Shown in pieces: positions 31,132 to 43,843 of a DNA stretch of 64,000 nucleotides (positions within the stretch are counted from its first letter, which is position 1; each line of letters starts with the position of its first letter). The position numbers and the translations under genes are program-made. The notes below the pieces were generated by a model. It searched no databases and was not told the DNA's origin. It was given only the letters and a program-made list of their open reading frames with translations. The stretch is from Marchantia polymorpha subsp. ruderalis (lineage: Eukaryota; Streptophyta; Marchantiopsida; Marchantiales; Marchantiaceae), in NCBI GenBank assembly GCA_037833965.1, contig AP031356.1, positions 10,562,501 to 10,626,500 of the forward strand, in the 5' to 3' direction.

Positions 31132-34100
31132 TGTAATAACCCACTAAAGGCTAAAACTGCAATATAGTGGTAGAAAGGTCGAACCCACAGGGACAGAGGA
31201 ACACACAGGGTACAAAGTGTCACGTTTAACAGACTATTGATGAGTTTGAATTCTCAGGCGACTGTCACTCCCAGAAATACTGCAAGTGTCCACTCGGAGC
31301 GCACTCGGAGGTCGCACAGTGCAGCGTACACACACACACACACACACACACACCTGAAACTACAGAAACACAACCCAGAGATCCGTTAGGACCTCTACTC
31401 AAGATTTCAGGGGGAAGTCTCTCAAGAGTACACTCAGCGAAGCTGCGGGCAGTGGCTTCCAACTCCGGCTTTTACAACGCTGCCACTAGCTTGCTGCTAG
31501 TGTAGGAAACCCGGTTTGGACTGCCTACTTCGGATCGAAGTCACTCCTACGCGGTGAACAACACTCTCAACTCACAAAACGCGCAGAGAACACAGGTCCG
31601 CACTGAAGGACTCACTGTGAAACATTCCAGTAACACAACAACAGTCTATTGAAGAGTTTGAATTCTCAGGCACTTGTCATTCCCAGAAATACTACAGGGG
31701 TTACCCTCAAGGCACCTGCTGCAGCGTAGCCTGAATTTACAACCAAGGCTTACACGAAGTAACAAAACTTCACTTTGGCATTCAGGGGAAAAATCCCAAG
31801 GAGTACAATCAGAAAGAAACACTCGAAGGTGTAGGGGCGAAACTGTTCAAGTATCTAACTAATCACTGGCTCTAAGCATCGGCAGTCACCCGCAGGTGCA
31901 GATCCGAACTACTCAAGTCTCTAACCAATGTACTAGCTCTGAACGTTCGGCCAAAGGCCTTCAGTTACAAAATGCGGAACGCTAAGTTGTAACTCCTCGT
32001 GCGTGGTGACAGAACTCAAGGACACAAACACGCAAAGGAAATGGGTTCCTGATCTGCACTTCTGATGGGAAAGAACCCCAGGCAAAACGCCTGGAACTAT
32101 TTTATACCTTCTAAGTCCTACCTAACACTACACTGCACTATGCTACACGCCTGCGCGGAACCACGCTACACTACACTCCGTGGAACCTGTGCTACGTCTC
32201 CTGCGCGGCGGACTGCCGCGCACTAACTCCCTACCCTGCCAATCTTCCGCTCGACTGCGCAGTCCCAATCGCTGCAACGCCGCGGACACCTCCACTTCGA
32301 GGGCGGACATGGTATCCTGCGCCTTCGACAGAAAAGCCTCGAGCTTCTTTGCTACCTTCCGCCGACTCCTACTGTCGCCTGACAACAACCCGGCTGCGCG
32401 AAGTTCAAACTCACGCAGTGTGAGTTTCTCCTGCGCCTTCACTTCCCAGTGGGCGTAGCCCTTGAGACAGTGGGCGACACGCCTCGCCGTCTCCTCCTTC
32501 GTGCGATCTGCCTCTCGCCTACGATCCTCTTCAATTACCACTAACTGCGATTCGGCCTCCGCACGCTGTGCTCTCAATTTGCCACACTCTGACTGTAGCC
32601 TGCGGATTAAATCCTCATCCGCCTGCCGTGCGAGCTGACACTCCGCCAACAAACGCGTCTGTCGCACGAGCTCTTCTGACAGAATCTGATTCTTAGTTTT
32701 CTCAGACATCAAATCCTGCGTGGTCTGCACCACATCCCTGGTGAGCTCTTCCACTCTATCCTTCCGCATCCTGTCGAGGGCGTGCGATTTCGTCTCAAGG
32801 TTGTACAGCCCCCATAAACAGGCATGCCTCTCCTTCAATTCCTTCAACTCCTGGTCCACCCTAGCTAGTAGCTTGCTAGTGTGGACTTTAGTGCGAGTCC
32901 GCCTGCGCACTAATTCGATGTAAGATCCCGGCTGAAGTGGATCGGCGTATTTATCGAATTTGCGATCCAAGTACTTCAGCAACGGTATCACCTGCTCAGA
33001 GAGCGCCGCCGCCGGCGCTCCAATAATTTCCTCCTCCTCCTCCTCGGTATCCCCGGCTCCCGACATTGCTTTGGTGGAGCCTCAGTCGTCATCATCCGAG
33101 TTGAGGATTTCAGTCGCTATTGATTGCGTTGGCAATTGTCCCGAGTGGGGCTGCACGTCGTCGACGTGTGCTGCCTGCGAAGGCACCGCTGCAGCTTCGC
33201 TGCTCTTCGCCAAAATGTCTAAGGCGGTGGGCGAATGTGGCCGTGCTACATCCCCGTCGCCCGCTTGTCAGTCTTCAATCGTATCCTTTCTGCCGCCGAC
33301 GTCCGCCGCCGCAGGCGATAGAGCGGAGGGTGTCTGCGCGGGGTTTGATTGCGCATCGCGCACCGAAATTTCGTCCCGCGGACAGTCAATCCGCTCCTCC
33401 GTCAGGTGTTGCTCCCTCGATCGGTCCTGCGCGGGGGCTGTGCCTGGCCTGTGCGTAGGCGCAAATGCCGGCGCCTTGTCCGCCGCAGGCGCAGCGCCGA
33501 AGGCGTCTATCGCCAAAGGCGATATAGCCGGGGGCCGCTCGCCCGATGTCCCTTGGCCTGTAGGCCCTACCGCCGAAGGCGCATCTACCGGCGGACTAGC
33601 CGCCGATGGTGCAGCCTCCGCACGCTCCCTGCTCGCATCTCCTCGGCCCGAAGGCCCTGGCGCCGAAGGCGCAAATTGCGGCGCGTTGTGCGCCGGAGGG
33701 TCTGGCCCCGGAGGCCTGTGTCCCGTAGGCGGATCTTCCGCCGGCTCCTTCCCCTTCCTACGTTGGAACGGGGGTGATTCCTCCCTGTGCACAGGCGGCA
33801 CGTGTTGAGGCGACCTGTGCACAGGCGGACTGCTTCTTCCCACGCGTAGGCGTAGGTCCACGTCCGCTTGTGGTCGTCTGTCCGTCGAGGCTCGCCCGTC
33901 CGTCGAGGCTCGCCTGTGCGCAGGCGGAACACCTGTCCGCAACGCACGTGGTAACTCCGGAGGCCCTTGGCCCGTAGGCGGCCTCTCGTCCGTCGAGGGT
34001 GCAGCGTGGTCCGCTGCTCCTGCGGACGTCCGCGCTCCCTCGTTCTTCTCTGGCGACGCACTTCCTTTCTCCGTCGCAATCGTCGCCGTGTCCGCGCTGG

Positions 34101-35421
34101 TGGCTGGTAACACAAGCCTGCGCGCCTTCTGCTTCGGCCGGCTGTACGATTCGTACAACGGCCGCTGTCGAATGGGAGCAGTGGGTTCTTGATGCTGCTC
34201 CTCTTCGGACTCCTCTCTCCATCGCCGCTTCCGCGGCACTCTTGCTGCAGGAGTATTCCTCCCTTCGTCCCTCCGCCTTGACGGAGTGGAAGTCGGCGAC
34301 TCCTCTGCATCAGTGTCGACCTCATTCTCCCGGACATACCTCCCGGGATGGTCGACGGACAACGGCGGAAAACGAGCACGCTCCGCCGCGGTCAAACAAT
34401 TTCGCTGTCTATAAAAATTGATGAGGAAAGGAGAGAGATGATTTAGAGTTCCCCCCTTCTCCTCCAAAGCGTGCTGTCGCATCACCCTGTGCAGGATGCT
34501 CGCCCAGTGAATTGGAGTTCCCTCGATGATGCACTCCACAAAAGAGACCTGCCACAAGGTGATGTAGCAGGCACGATGTGGCTGCAGTAATTGCAGCAGC
34601 GCCGTAGCCAAAGTTCGGCGGAATCGGTCCTTGTAATCGCGGGTCTTGTACCCATTCTTGGTAGACCTCCCCTTCTTGAACAGCTCCACAAATTGCGCCT
34701 CTTCCTGCTTGGACACCTTGACGCTCTCACTATCGAAGAGGAGGTGCCCTAGGATGCCGGCACATCTCCCCAATGCCTGTGCCCAATCTTGGACTGTTCA
34801 TCGATCAACATTCGGCCGCAATCCGCGCGTAGGTGGTCCCTGTGGCTCTAGCCACTCGCGCACCATATCCACACAGATGTAGTTCCATCCCCATAGCAAG
34901 AAATCGAGCTTTCTTGCCACTAGGCGCTCCTCGAAAGCGCGCAGCCCGTTCTGTGGTAGTCGGAGCGGCAGCATCCGCAATCTGCCCAGTCTCGTCATGG
35001 CGTTCTTGGAGTTCGCTTGCTCGCTAATTCTTCTCCCGCTCCGCTCGAGCTCCTTTCTTCCTCGGCAAACTCTAATCTCCCTCAATTCCAGATCACGCGC
35101 ACTCACTTCTCCCTCAATCACCAAGAAATCCTCTGCGCGGCGATGTCGAGAATGCTTAGCAGCCAGCAGGTGGACGCGCGCAGCTCGCACTAGAGAATGG
35201 AATCGCGAATTCAAGAATGGGGCGCTCTCCGTCTCCCGGTCGAAGGTCATGGTCGGCTCTTGCTCGTGAAGGACGACTCAATTGATGGCCGCGCCGGCTC
35301 TACGCTAAAACGGTCTCCGCTCTCACGCGCGGCTTCACGCCCCGCCGTCGCCGATTTAACTCTCACGCTCGAATTGGCGAATTTGAACTCCGCGAGCGTA
35401 CTACGCCGCGGACATGGGTGC
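31132..35421 (-). mobile_element. L7: subfamily-1 LTR, 5' end missing
   Basis: Read on the minus strand the LTR ends GTGGGTTATTACA at 31132. The TATA box is at 32098-32106 and the longest CA run of all copies at 31328-31353. The first several hundred bases of U3 are missing because an element A LTR fragment abuts it at 35422. This is the most divergent subfamily-1 copy, hence the oldest. No target duplication can be tested. Confidence 0.85.
32143..34998 (-). pseudogene. U3 ORF remnant of L7
   Basis: The same order of parts as in L9 is visible throughout: conserved start at 34998, N-terminal domain, PRKRRW and RPKQKARRL motifs, PSA-rich linker, coiled coil and C-terminal block, including the N-terminal extension up to 35250. 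The coiled coil differs from other copies in one internal stretch (LTRDVVQTTQDLMSEKTKNQ). Broken, with about three breaks. Its divergence makes it useful for judging constraint. Confidence 0.8.
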
Positions 35422-35503
35422 TGTAAGACCGGGTGTTGCACATATGTACTAAGTCTTAGAAGTGGTCAAGGGAATAAGGATGATTAGCCAGGGCATAGCC
35501 AGG
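35422..35503 (+). mobile_element. element A LTR fragment
   Basis: TGTAAGACCGGGTGTTGCAC onward matches the first 80 bp or so of the element A LTR and then departs from it. It sits directly against the cut edge of L7. Confidence 0.75.
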
Positions 35504-35935
35504 CACTCCAAAAGGTTGAGGTAAAAACACCCTGGCCTTCTCCAAGGGTCAAAGAGTATTTTCACGAATAAAACACTGAAAACCCATCTATCTCATCAAA
35601 AAATAGTCTCACCTAATCTCACCCATAAACCTGCCTCTTCACTCTCGATAAGAGTAACTTGATCCTTGGTGGTGTCAAGTAATCATATCCTCTCAGGTCC
35701 CTTCAAGTTCGGAGTCCGAAATCTGAAGTCCCCTCGCGCGAAGTCCGAATACAATTCAGCCGAAGGCCTTTCTCGCCTTCGTCTATTCATACTAGCCACT
35801 TCCAACATTCATAACTCGGTGATTCCTTATCCAGTTCAAGAGTTCTTGGGCTTGTTAGAACGAGAGTGCCAAGTTCTATCCATTGAAACTCTATTTAAGT
35901 CGATTAGGTACGAATTGAAAAAGTTATGAGGTATT
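35504..35935. mobile_element. possible highly diverged LTR remnant
   Basis: Positions 35795-35930 (CATAACTCGGTGATTCCTTAT ... GAATTGAAAAAGTTATGAG) are recognisably related to a block of the 5' U3 in all ORF-bearing LTRs (AACTCCCTAAGTCCTCATCC ... GAATTGAAAAAGCTCTGAG). The rest is not assignable. It suggests an ancient relative of the same LTR family. Confidence 0.5.
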
Positions 35936-36085
35936 TACTCTATCAGATCAAAACTATATATTGAAAAAAACTTTTAAAATACTACTATATTTCCTATCTA
36001 AAAAATAGCCACCTCACAATTATCTAATTTATTTTCACTAAGATTAATCTTGATAGAAATATAATTTATCTTCATGACTAATTTT

Positions 36086-36300
36086 ACATGAAAACATATC
36101 ATTGATCAAGCGAGATCTTTTTAAGGCATCTTTGTCTCTAAGTTGATATTAAAACATGCCATTATAACCATTGAAACTTCTCAAATTTTAATATTACATG
36201 AAAAGATATCATTGATCAATCTAGTTTTTTTTAAGATTTTTTTTGTCTCTAAGTTGATATTACAACCTGCCATGAAAACCATTGAAACTTCTCACATTTC
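36086..36300 (+). repeat. 110-bp tandem duplication (two units)
   Basis: Units begin ACATGAAAA(C/G)ATATCATTGATCAA at 36086 and 36196 and share TTTGTCTCTAAGTTGATATTA and CCATTGAAACTTCTCA further on. They are diverged, hence not recent. Confidence 0.7.
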
Positions 36301-36893
36301 AACTTGCCATTAAATTAAACCTTAAAATTTCTCTAACTTAGTGTCTACTATTCATTCAAATCAATCAAAACCAATACGTTATTACTTTTTTTTCTCGTTG
36401 GCTTTTAAAAATTCATAAGAGATGGAATAATGATGCACACTCGTAATTTCAAGAATTTTATTATTATTTATCCAAATAAATATTTGATAGGTTAACATAT
36501 TCATAACTAATTACATATAGTCATAACTAAACTAACATGATTTTTGAAATTCATTCATACAATGACAAATCTTACAGCTTGGTTTATGGTCGTTGCCAAA
36601 ATCTCAATCTAGAAAGCAAAAAATGTTTTGGATTCAGAATTTTCTTTTTAAATGATTCACGATGAAATTAGATTTGGAGTTGACGCTAGATTACAAGAAT
36701 ACAAAGAGTAAATATAGACAAAATTTATATGACATGATTCATATGATACATTAGAAGTCATTTTGTGAATTTTGTTCAGTTAACATTTCATTTTAGTGTA
36801 TTTGAAAGAAAAGTGGTTTTAATTACATTAAATTATTTTTTGAAAGCAGTTTTACAAAATTTAAATGATTGTAGAGAACAAATAAATTAGTGT

Positions 36894-36914
36894 TAAACCC
36901 TAAACCCTAAACTC
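36894..36914 (-). repeat. short interstitial telomere-like repeat
   Basis: TAAACCC TAAACCC TAAACTC: two perfect and one imperfect unit of the plant telomere repeat (TTTAGGG on the minus strand). Confidence 0.65.
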
Positions 36915-37156
36915 TAAATCTTATATGTAACACAATTATTGAATATTAAAAATGAAGAAATTTCGATGGATAAAATAATAGTTTTCAAAGAATATCGTAC
37001 TACATATATTAAACTCTCGATAGAAGTTCAATTTCTCCAGTTTGATACGAAATGTTTCTTTTTTCGTAACTTGAACTTTGTGGTGAAATTCTAACTCGAT
37101 CAAACATAAATCTAAACTAATTAAATCATATGTTTTCTTCCATTGTCATATAGCAT

Positions 37157-37186
37157 ACATGCTGCATATCTTGATATGCAGCATGT
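37157..37186. repeat. 14-bp perfect inverted repeat, 2-nt spacer
   Basis: ACATGCTGCATATC-TT-GATATGCAGCATGT, in AT-rich unique DNA. It could form a cruciform or a short hairpin RNA. No surrounding element was recognised. Confidence 0.8.
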
Positions 37187-37453
37187 GTCAGGTTTGGGAT
37201 GTATGAGACAACTGTATGGTTAAATTTATTTCTTTAACGTTCCAATCAGACGTTTTCTAGCTTCGCCCCGGCCCTGCAGAAAAGGTTACGAAAAAAATAT
37301 ATATATACCTACGTCCCTCCACTAATAGTTTAAGCACACCAACAAGCTTCATTGCTAATTAGTTTCACATGCTAGAGCAGAAATCTCTAACCCGACTGCT
37401 TGTCGATTGTGGACAGTGAAGTTTCAATCGTTTGATGTTCACAATGAGATTAT

Positions 37454-37649
37454 GGTTTGCATCTGGTTATTATTTTCTGTATTATCTAGAGGTTTGGAGT
37501 TCAGTAATCATAATCACATCAATGAACAAATGAAGTTCAGTGCGCAAGTTCGGTTTGCGTTTGGTTGTTATTTTCTATCACATCTACAAGATTGGAGTTC
37601 AATATACATAATCACATCAGTCACCAAATGAAGTTTAGTGCGTAAGAAG
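37454..37649 (+). repeat. 98-bp tandem duplication (two units)
   Basis: Units begin GGTTTGC at 37454 and 37552 and share TTATTTTCT, TTGGAGTTCA and ATAATCACATCA. They differ at many positions. Confidence 0.7.
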
Positions 37650-37776
37650 TGGGTGAGAGTAATGTTGGAATGAGTTACATTTGTTCTGAAGTTATGTTCG
37701 ACTGTTCGTCATCGAGTAAGCATAATTTCATTGTATAAAGACTCACTGAATTCTCTCTCGCATCTCTCGCATCTCA

Positions 37777-38006
37777 CCGACGGCGTCTCTACCGCCAAAG
37801 GCGTTGACTCCCAGGCCGAAGGCGTACTCCTTGAAGACGTCCGTCGCCGTTGGTGCATCGCCAAAGGTGTTGACCGTGGTCAACAGATTTTGTCTTGTCT
37901 ATCGATCCCTCTTGTCTCTCCGAAGGCGCTCTTGCCGCCGGAGCTTTGTCCTGCCGAAAGCGCACATGTGTGTCCCGCCGAAGGCGTTGAGCCGAAGGCG
38001 GACCGT
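37777..38006 (-). mobile_element. L4' (part 1), duplicated L4 piece
   Basis: Matches 18952-19181 almost base for base, ending with the ACCGT target site of L5' at 38002-38006. Confidence 0.85.
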
Positions 38007-39398
38007 TGTAATAACCCACCAAAGGCTAAAACTGCAATATAGTGGTTGAAAGGTCCAACCCACAGGGACAGAGGCAACACACAGAGTACAAAGTGTCACA
38101 TTTAACAGACTATTGAAGAGTTTGAATTCTCAGGCGACTGTCACTCCCATAAATACTGCAAGTGTTCACTCGGAGCTCACTCGAAGGTCGCACAGTGCAG
38201 CGTAGTTCACTCAACACACACACACACACACACCTGAAACTATCGAAACACAACTCAGAGGTCGGTTAGGACCTCTACTTAAGATTTCAGGGGGAAGTCT
38301 CTCACGAATACACTCAGCGGATCTGCAGGTAGTGACTCCCAACTCCGGCCTTTACAACCCTTCCACTAGTTTCTGCTAGCACATGGAACCCGGATTGGAC
38401 TTCCTACTTCGGATCAAAGTCACTCACACGCGGTGAACAACACACTCAACTCACAAAACGCGCAGAGAATACAGGTCCGAATTGAGAGGCTCAACTGAGA
38501 AACGATCCAGTAGCACACCATAACAGTCTATTGAAGAGTTTGAATTCTTAGGCACTTGTTATTCCCAGAAATACTACCGGGGTTACCCTGAAGGCACTTG
38601 CTGCAGCGTAACCTAAATTACAACCAAGGCTTACTCGAAGTAACAAAACTTCACTTTGGCATTCAGGGGAAAAATCCCGAAGGAGTACAATCAGGAACAA
38701 TCACTCAAAAGTGTAAGGGGGAACTCTTCAAGTATCTAACTAGTCACTGGCTCTGAGCATCGGCAATCACCCGCAGGTGTAGATCCGAACTACTCAAGTC
38801 TCTAACCAGTGTACTAGCTCTGAACATTCGGCCGAAGGCCGTCAGCTACAAAATGCGGATCGCCAAGTTGTAGCTCCTCTTGCGTGGTGACACAACTAAG
38901 GACACAAACACGCAGAGAAAATGAGTTCCTCATCTGCACTTCCGAAATTGGAAAAATCCCAAGTCAAGATGCCTTGAACTACTTTATACCTTCTAAGTTC
39001 TAACTAACACTACACTACACTACGCTACGCGCCTGCACGGAACCACGCTACACTACACTCCGCAGAACCCGTGCTTCGCCTTCTGCGCGACGGACTGCCG
39101 CGCACTCAATTCTCTCTCTGTCACCTTGTGAGTCTCTGCGCGTTGGTGTCTTGAATTTCTCTCGGCTAGAAGGTGGACGAGCGCAGCTCGCACAAGAAAT
39201 TGAAATCGCAAATTCAAGAATGAAGTGTCCGTTCTCCGCTCGCAGGATGTCATGGTCGGCACTTGGTCGTGAGTGTCGACTCACTTGATGGTTGCGCCGG
39301 CTTGATGGTGTAACGGCCCTCCTCTCGCACGCGCGGCTCCACGCTCCGCCGTCGCGCGCACTCACACACTCAAAATTTCAATTTGAGCTTCGCCATCG
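38007..39398 (-). mobile_element. L5' (part 1), duplicated short LTR
   Basis: Matches 19182-20573 with only a few substitutions. It is interrupted by L8, continues at 44815-45759, and its far-end duplication ACCGT is at 45760-45764. Confidence 0.88.
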
Positions 39399-40642
39399 TG
39401 TGGTACCCCACTTTTGGCAATTTTGAGGAAATTAAAACATTTTTGGAAAACTGTACCCTGGCAGCATTGTAAATAGCCTTCGGTACATCAAAACGGAGTG
39501 AATCCGGAAGATCGCGGGGATTCTCAAAGGATCTTGTAGAATCTGGGATTGGGGGTGCAGCAGTGAGGACAGGCACCACCCTCCCTGCGAGCTCTGCAGT
39601 TAGGACCCCTACGACGCAAGGCGCGAAACCCGCCTTCGGAGGTTGCGTCCGCGGCTGTAGGGAAACCCTCCATAATTAGTTCAACCCTCGGGCGCCTTGA
39701 CCAATTTAGGGTCCCGTTGGAAAGAGCTCGACGCACTGATTCCAACGAGCCCAAGAACGCTTGGAACGGATGAGGACTTAGGGAGTTATCACTATTGGAA
39801 GAAACGGAGACGGTCGCCTACGGCGGAAAGAGTTCGCCACCGGCGCGAATTCCGCCTACGCGGAAGGGGGAATCAAGTTTTGTCCTATGCGCGGACGAAG
39901 GCGTTCGCCTGTGCACAGGCGAAGTAGGGTTAGGGGAGGCGCGAAGTCCGCCTACGCACAGGCGCTCGCCTGTGCACAGGCGCTTCGGCGTCGGCGGAAA
40001 ATCCGCCTTGGGCCCTAGAAATGCGCCTTGTGAGGTAGAAAGTGTACGGCGCCTTCCGCGCCAGCGCAGCGCCGCGTACGGAGGAAGAGCCGCCAGAGTA
40101 ATCAAATCGGTACGGGCCATGCGGACGGAACGGGTGGATGCGCTCTTGGACGGACGGAGTTGCGGCGGCGGAAGCGCCGACGAAGAGACAAGAAACGGAC
40201 AGACTGGACGGAGACGGCTGACCACGGTCAACGCCTTCCGCGCCAGCGCGACGTAGCGCACGGAATTCGCCTGCGCACAGGCGATCGCCTGTGCACAGGA
40301 GGATGAAGTTCCGTGCCGGCGGAGAATCCGCCGAGGCTCCTTCCTGCGCATAGGCAGGAGTTGAACTTTTGTCCGACATGCGGACACACGCGTCAAGGCA
40401 GAGGGGGATTGGCCGAGGGGCGGTACGAACAAGTGTACCACGCAAGGCGGAAAACTCGCCTTCGGCGCTACGCCCGCATGTCCGCGGGGTAATACGCTCG
40501 CAGAGTTCAAATCCGCCAATTCGAGCGTGAGAGTTTAATCGACGACGGCGGAGCGTGAAGCCGCGCGTGAGAGCGAAGACCGTTCCAGCGTACAGCCGGC
40601 GCGGCCATCAAGTGAGACGTTCTTCACGAGCAAGAGCCGACC

Positions 40643-43600
40643 ATGACCTTCGACCGGGCGGCGGAGAACGTCCCATTCTTGAATTCGCGATTCCAATCTC
40701 TTGTGCGCGCTGCGCGCATCCATCTGCTGGCTGCTGAACGTTCTCGACGTCGCCGCACAGGAGATTTCTTGTTGATTGAGGGAGAAGTGAATACGCGTGA
40801 TTTGGAATTGAGGGCGATTAGAGTTTGCCGAGAGAGAAAGAAGCTCGGGCGGTGCGGAAGTAGAATGAGCGGGCGAGCGAACCCCAGGAACGCAATGATG
40901 AGACCGAGCAGATTGCGGATGGTGCCACTTCGCCTACCACAGAACGGGCTGCGCGCTTTCGAGGAGCGCTTAATAGCAAGAAAGCTCGATTTCTTGCTAT
41001 GGGGATGGAACTACATCTGTGCGAATATGGTGCGCGAGTGGCTAGAGCCACAGGGACCACCCTCGCGCGGATTGCGTCTGCATGTTGATCGGTGGACAGT
41101 CCAAGATTGGGCGCAGGCGTTGGGAAGCGTTGCTGGCATGCCAGGGCATCTCCTTTTCGACAGTGAGAGCATCAAGGTGACCAAGCAGGAAGAGGCGCAA
41201 TTTGTGGAGCTGTTCAAGACCGGGAGGTCTACCAAGAATGGGTACAGGACCCGTGATTACAAGGATCGATTTCGCCGGACTTTGTGCGCGGCGCTGATGC
41301 AATTACTGCAGCCGCACCGCGCCTGCTACATCACATTGTGGCAGGTCTCTTTTGTGGAGTGCGTCATCGAGGGAACTCCAATTCACTGGGCGAGCATCCT
41401 GCACAGGGTGATGCGACAGCACGCGTTTGAGGAGAAGGGGGGAACTCTAAACCATCTCTCGCCTTTCCTCATCAATTTTTATCGACAGCGGAATTGTTTG
41501 ACAGCGGCGGAGCTTGAACATTTTCCGCCATTGTCCATCGACCATCCCGGGAAGTATATGCGGGAGAATGAGGTCGACACGGATGCAGAGGAGTCACCGA
41601 CTTCTACCCCATCAAGGCGGAGGGACGAAGGGAGACACACTCCTGCAGCACGAGTGCCGCGGAAGCGGCGATGGAGGGAAGAGTCTGAAGAGGAGCAGCA
41701 TCAAGAACCCTCTGCTCCCATTCGACCGCGGCCGCTGTGCGAGCCATACAGCCGGCCGAAGCAGAAGGCACGCAGACTGGTGTTACCAGCCGACAGTGCG
41801 GACACGGCGACGATTGCGACGGAGAAAGGAAGTGCGTCGCCAGAGAGGCATGAGGAAGCGCGGACGACCGCAGGAGCAACGGGCTACGCTGCAACCTCGA
41901 CGGGAGAGAGGCCGCCTACGGGCCAAGGGCCTCCGGAGTTACCGCGTGCGATGCGGACAGATGTTCCGTTTGCGCACAGACGAGCCTCCGCGGACGGACG
42001 AGCCTCCGCGGACAGGCGTTCACAAGTGGACGTGGATCTACGCTTACGCGTGGGGAGGAGCAGTCCGCCTGTGCACAGGCGCTCACCTGTGCACAGGTCG
42101 CCTGTGCACAGGTCGTCTGTGCACCGGACACCTCCACACGTGCCGCCTGTGCACAGGCAAGAATCACCCCCGTTCCAACGTAGGAAGGGGAAGGAGCCGG
42201 CGGAAGAACTGCCTACGAGACACCGGCCCGCGGGGCCAGACCCTCCGGCGCACCACGCGCCGCAATTTGCGCCTTCGGCGCCAGGGCCTTCGAGCCAAGG
42301 AGATACGAGCAGGGAGCGTGCGGAGGCCGCACCATCGGCGGGAAGTCCGCCGATAGTTGCGCCTTCGGCGGTAGGGCCTATAGGCCAAGGGACATCGGGC
42401 GAGCGGCCCCCGGCCATGTCGCCTTCGGCGATAGATGTCCGCGGCACTACGCCTTCGGCGGACAAGGCGCCGGCAATCGCGCCTGCGCACGGGCCGGGCA
42501 CAGCCCCCACGGACCGATCAAGGGAGCAGCAACAGACAATGGAGCGGAGTGACTGTCCGCGGGATGAAATTTCGATGCGCGATGCGCAATCAAACCCCGC
42601 GCAGCCACCCTCCGCTCAATCGCTTTCGGCGGCGGGCGACGGCGGCAGAGAGGACGCGGTAGACAACCAACAAGCGAGAGACGGGGATGCCGCACGAGTA
42701 CATTCGCCTTCCGCCTTAGACATTTTGGCGACGAGCAGCGAGGCTGCAGCCGTGCCTTCGCAGGCAGCACACGTCGATGACGTGCAGCCCCACTCGGGGC
42801 AGTCGCCGACGCAATCAATGGCGACTGAAATTCTCCACTCGGATGATGACGACGGAGGCTCCACGGAAGAAATGTCAGGAGCAGAAGACACCGAGGAGGA
42901 GGAGGAGGAAATTGTTGGAGCGCCGGCGGCGGCGCTCTCTGAGCAGGTGATTCCGTTGCTGAGGTACTTGGATCGCAAGGTCGATAAATACGCCGACCCA
43001 CTCCAGCCGGGATCTTACATCGAATTAGTGCGCAGGCGGACTCGCACTAAAGTCCACACCAGCAAGCTATTAGCTAGAGTGGACCAGGAGTTGAGGGAAT
43101 TGAAGGAGAAGCATGCGTGCTTGTGGGGTCAGTATAAGCTTAATTAGAAATTCTACAAGCACTCCGAGAAGATGAAGGATGAGAAACTGGACGAGCTCAC
43201 CAAGGAGCAGGTGAAGGTCAAGGAAGCACTCATTTCTGAGCAGGCCCAGAATCGGATTTTGTCAGAGGAGCTCGTGCGACAGACGCGGTTGTTGGAACAA
43301 TGTCAGCTCGCACGGCAGGCGGATGAAGAGTTAATCCGCAGGTTACAGTCAGAGTGTGGCGAATTGAGAGCGCAACGTGCTGAAGCCGAATCGCAATTAG
43401 TGATAATTGAAGAGGATCGCAGGAAGGAGGCGGATCGCACGAAGGTGGAGACGGCGAGGCGAGTCGCCCACTGTCTCAAGGGCTACGCCCACTGGGAAGT
43501 GAAGGCGCAGGAGAAACTCACACTGCGTGAGTTTGAATTGCGCGCAGCCGGGTTGTTGTCAGGCGACAGTAGGAGTCGGCGGAAGGTAGCAAAGAAGCTC

Positions 43601-43798
43601 GATGCCTTTCTGTCGAAGGCACAGGATACCATGTCCGCCCTCGAGGTGGAGGTGTCCGCGGCGTTGCAGCGTTTGGGACTGCGCAGTCGAGCGGAAGATT
43701 GGCAGGGTAGGGAGTTAGCGCGCGGCAGTCGGCCGCGCAGGAGACGTAGTACAGGTTCCGCGGAGTGTAGTGTAGCGTGGTTCCGTGCAGGCGTGTAG
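40643..43798 (+). pseudogene. U3 ORF of L8, nearly whole
   Basis: The whole protein layout is recognisable from the upstream ATG (MTFDRAAENVPFLNSRFQ) through the conserved ATG at 40895 to the C-terminal Arg-rich tail. It is nearly identical to L9 and L1, with a slightly longer run of PVHR units in the linker. Broken, with about one break. Confidence 0.8.
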
Positions 43799-43834
43799 CG
43801 TAGTGCAGTGTAGTGCTAGGTAGGACTTAGAAGG

Positions 43835-43843
43835 TATAAAATA
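43835..43843 (+). promoter_or_regulatory. TATA box of L8
   Basis: TATAAAATA, 36 bp after the end of the ORF and followed by the CCAGGC-GTTTT-GCCTGG inverted repeat. Confidence 0.62.

Larger units (their letters stand above)
35936..37776. other. AT-rich unique DNA, no gene recognised
   Basis: 1.8 kb of strongly AT-rich DNA with no coding signature. It contains two short tandem duplications, a telomere-like run and a hairpin, listed separately. It ends where duplication copy 2 begins. Confidence 0.5.
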
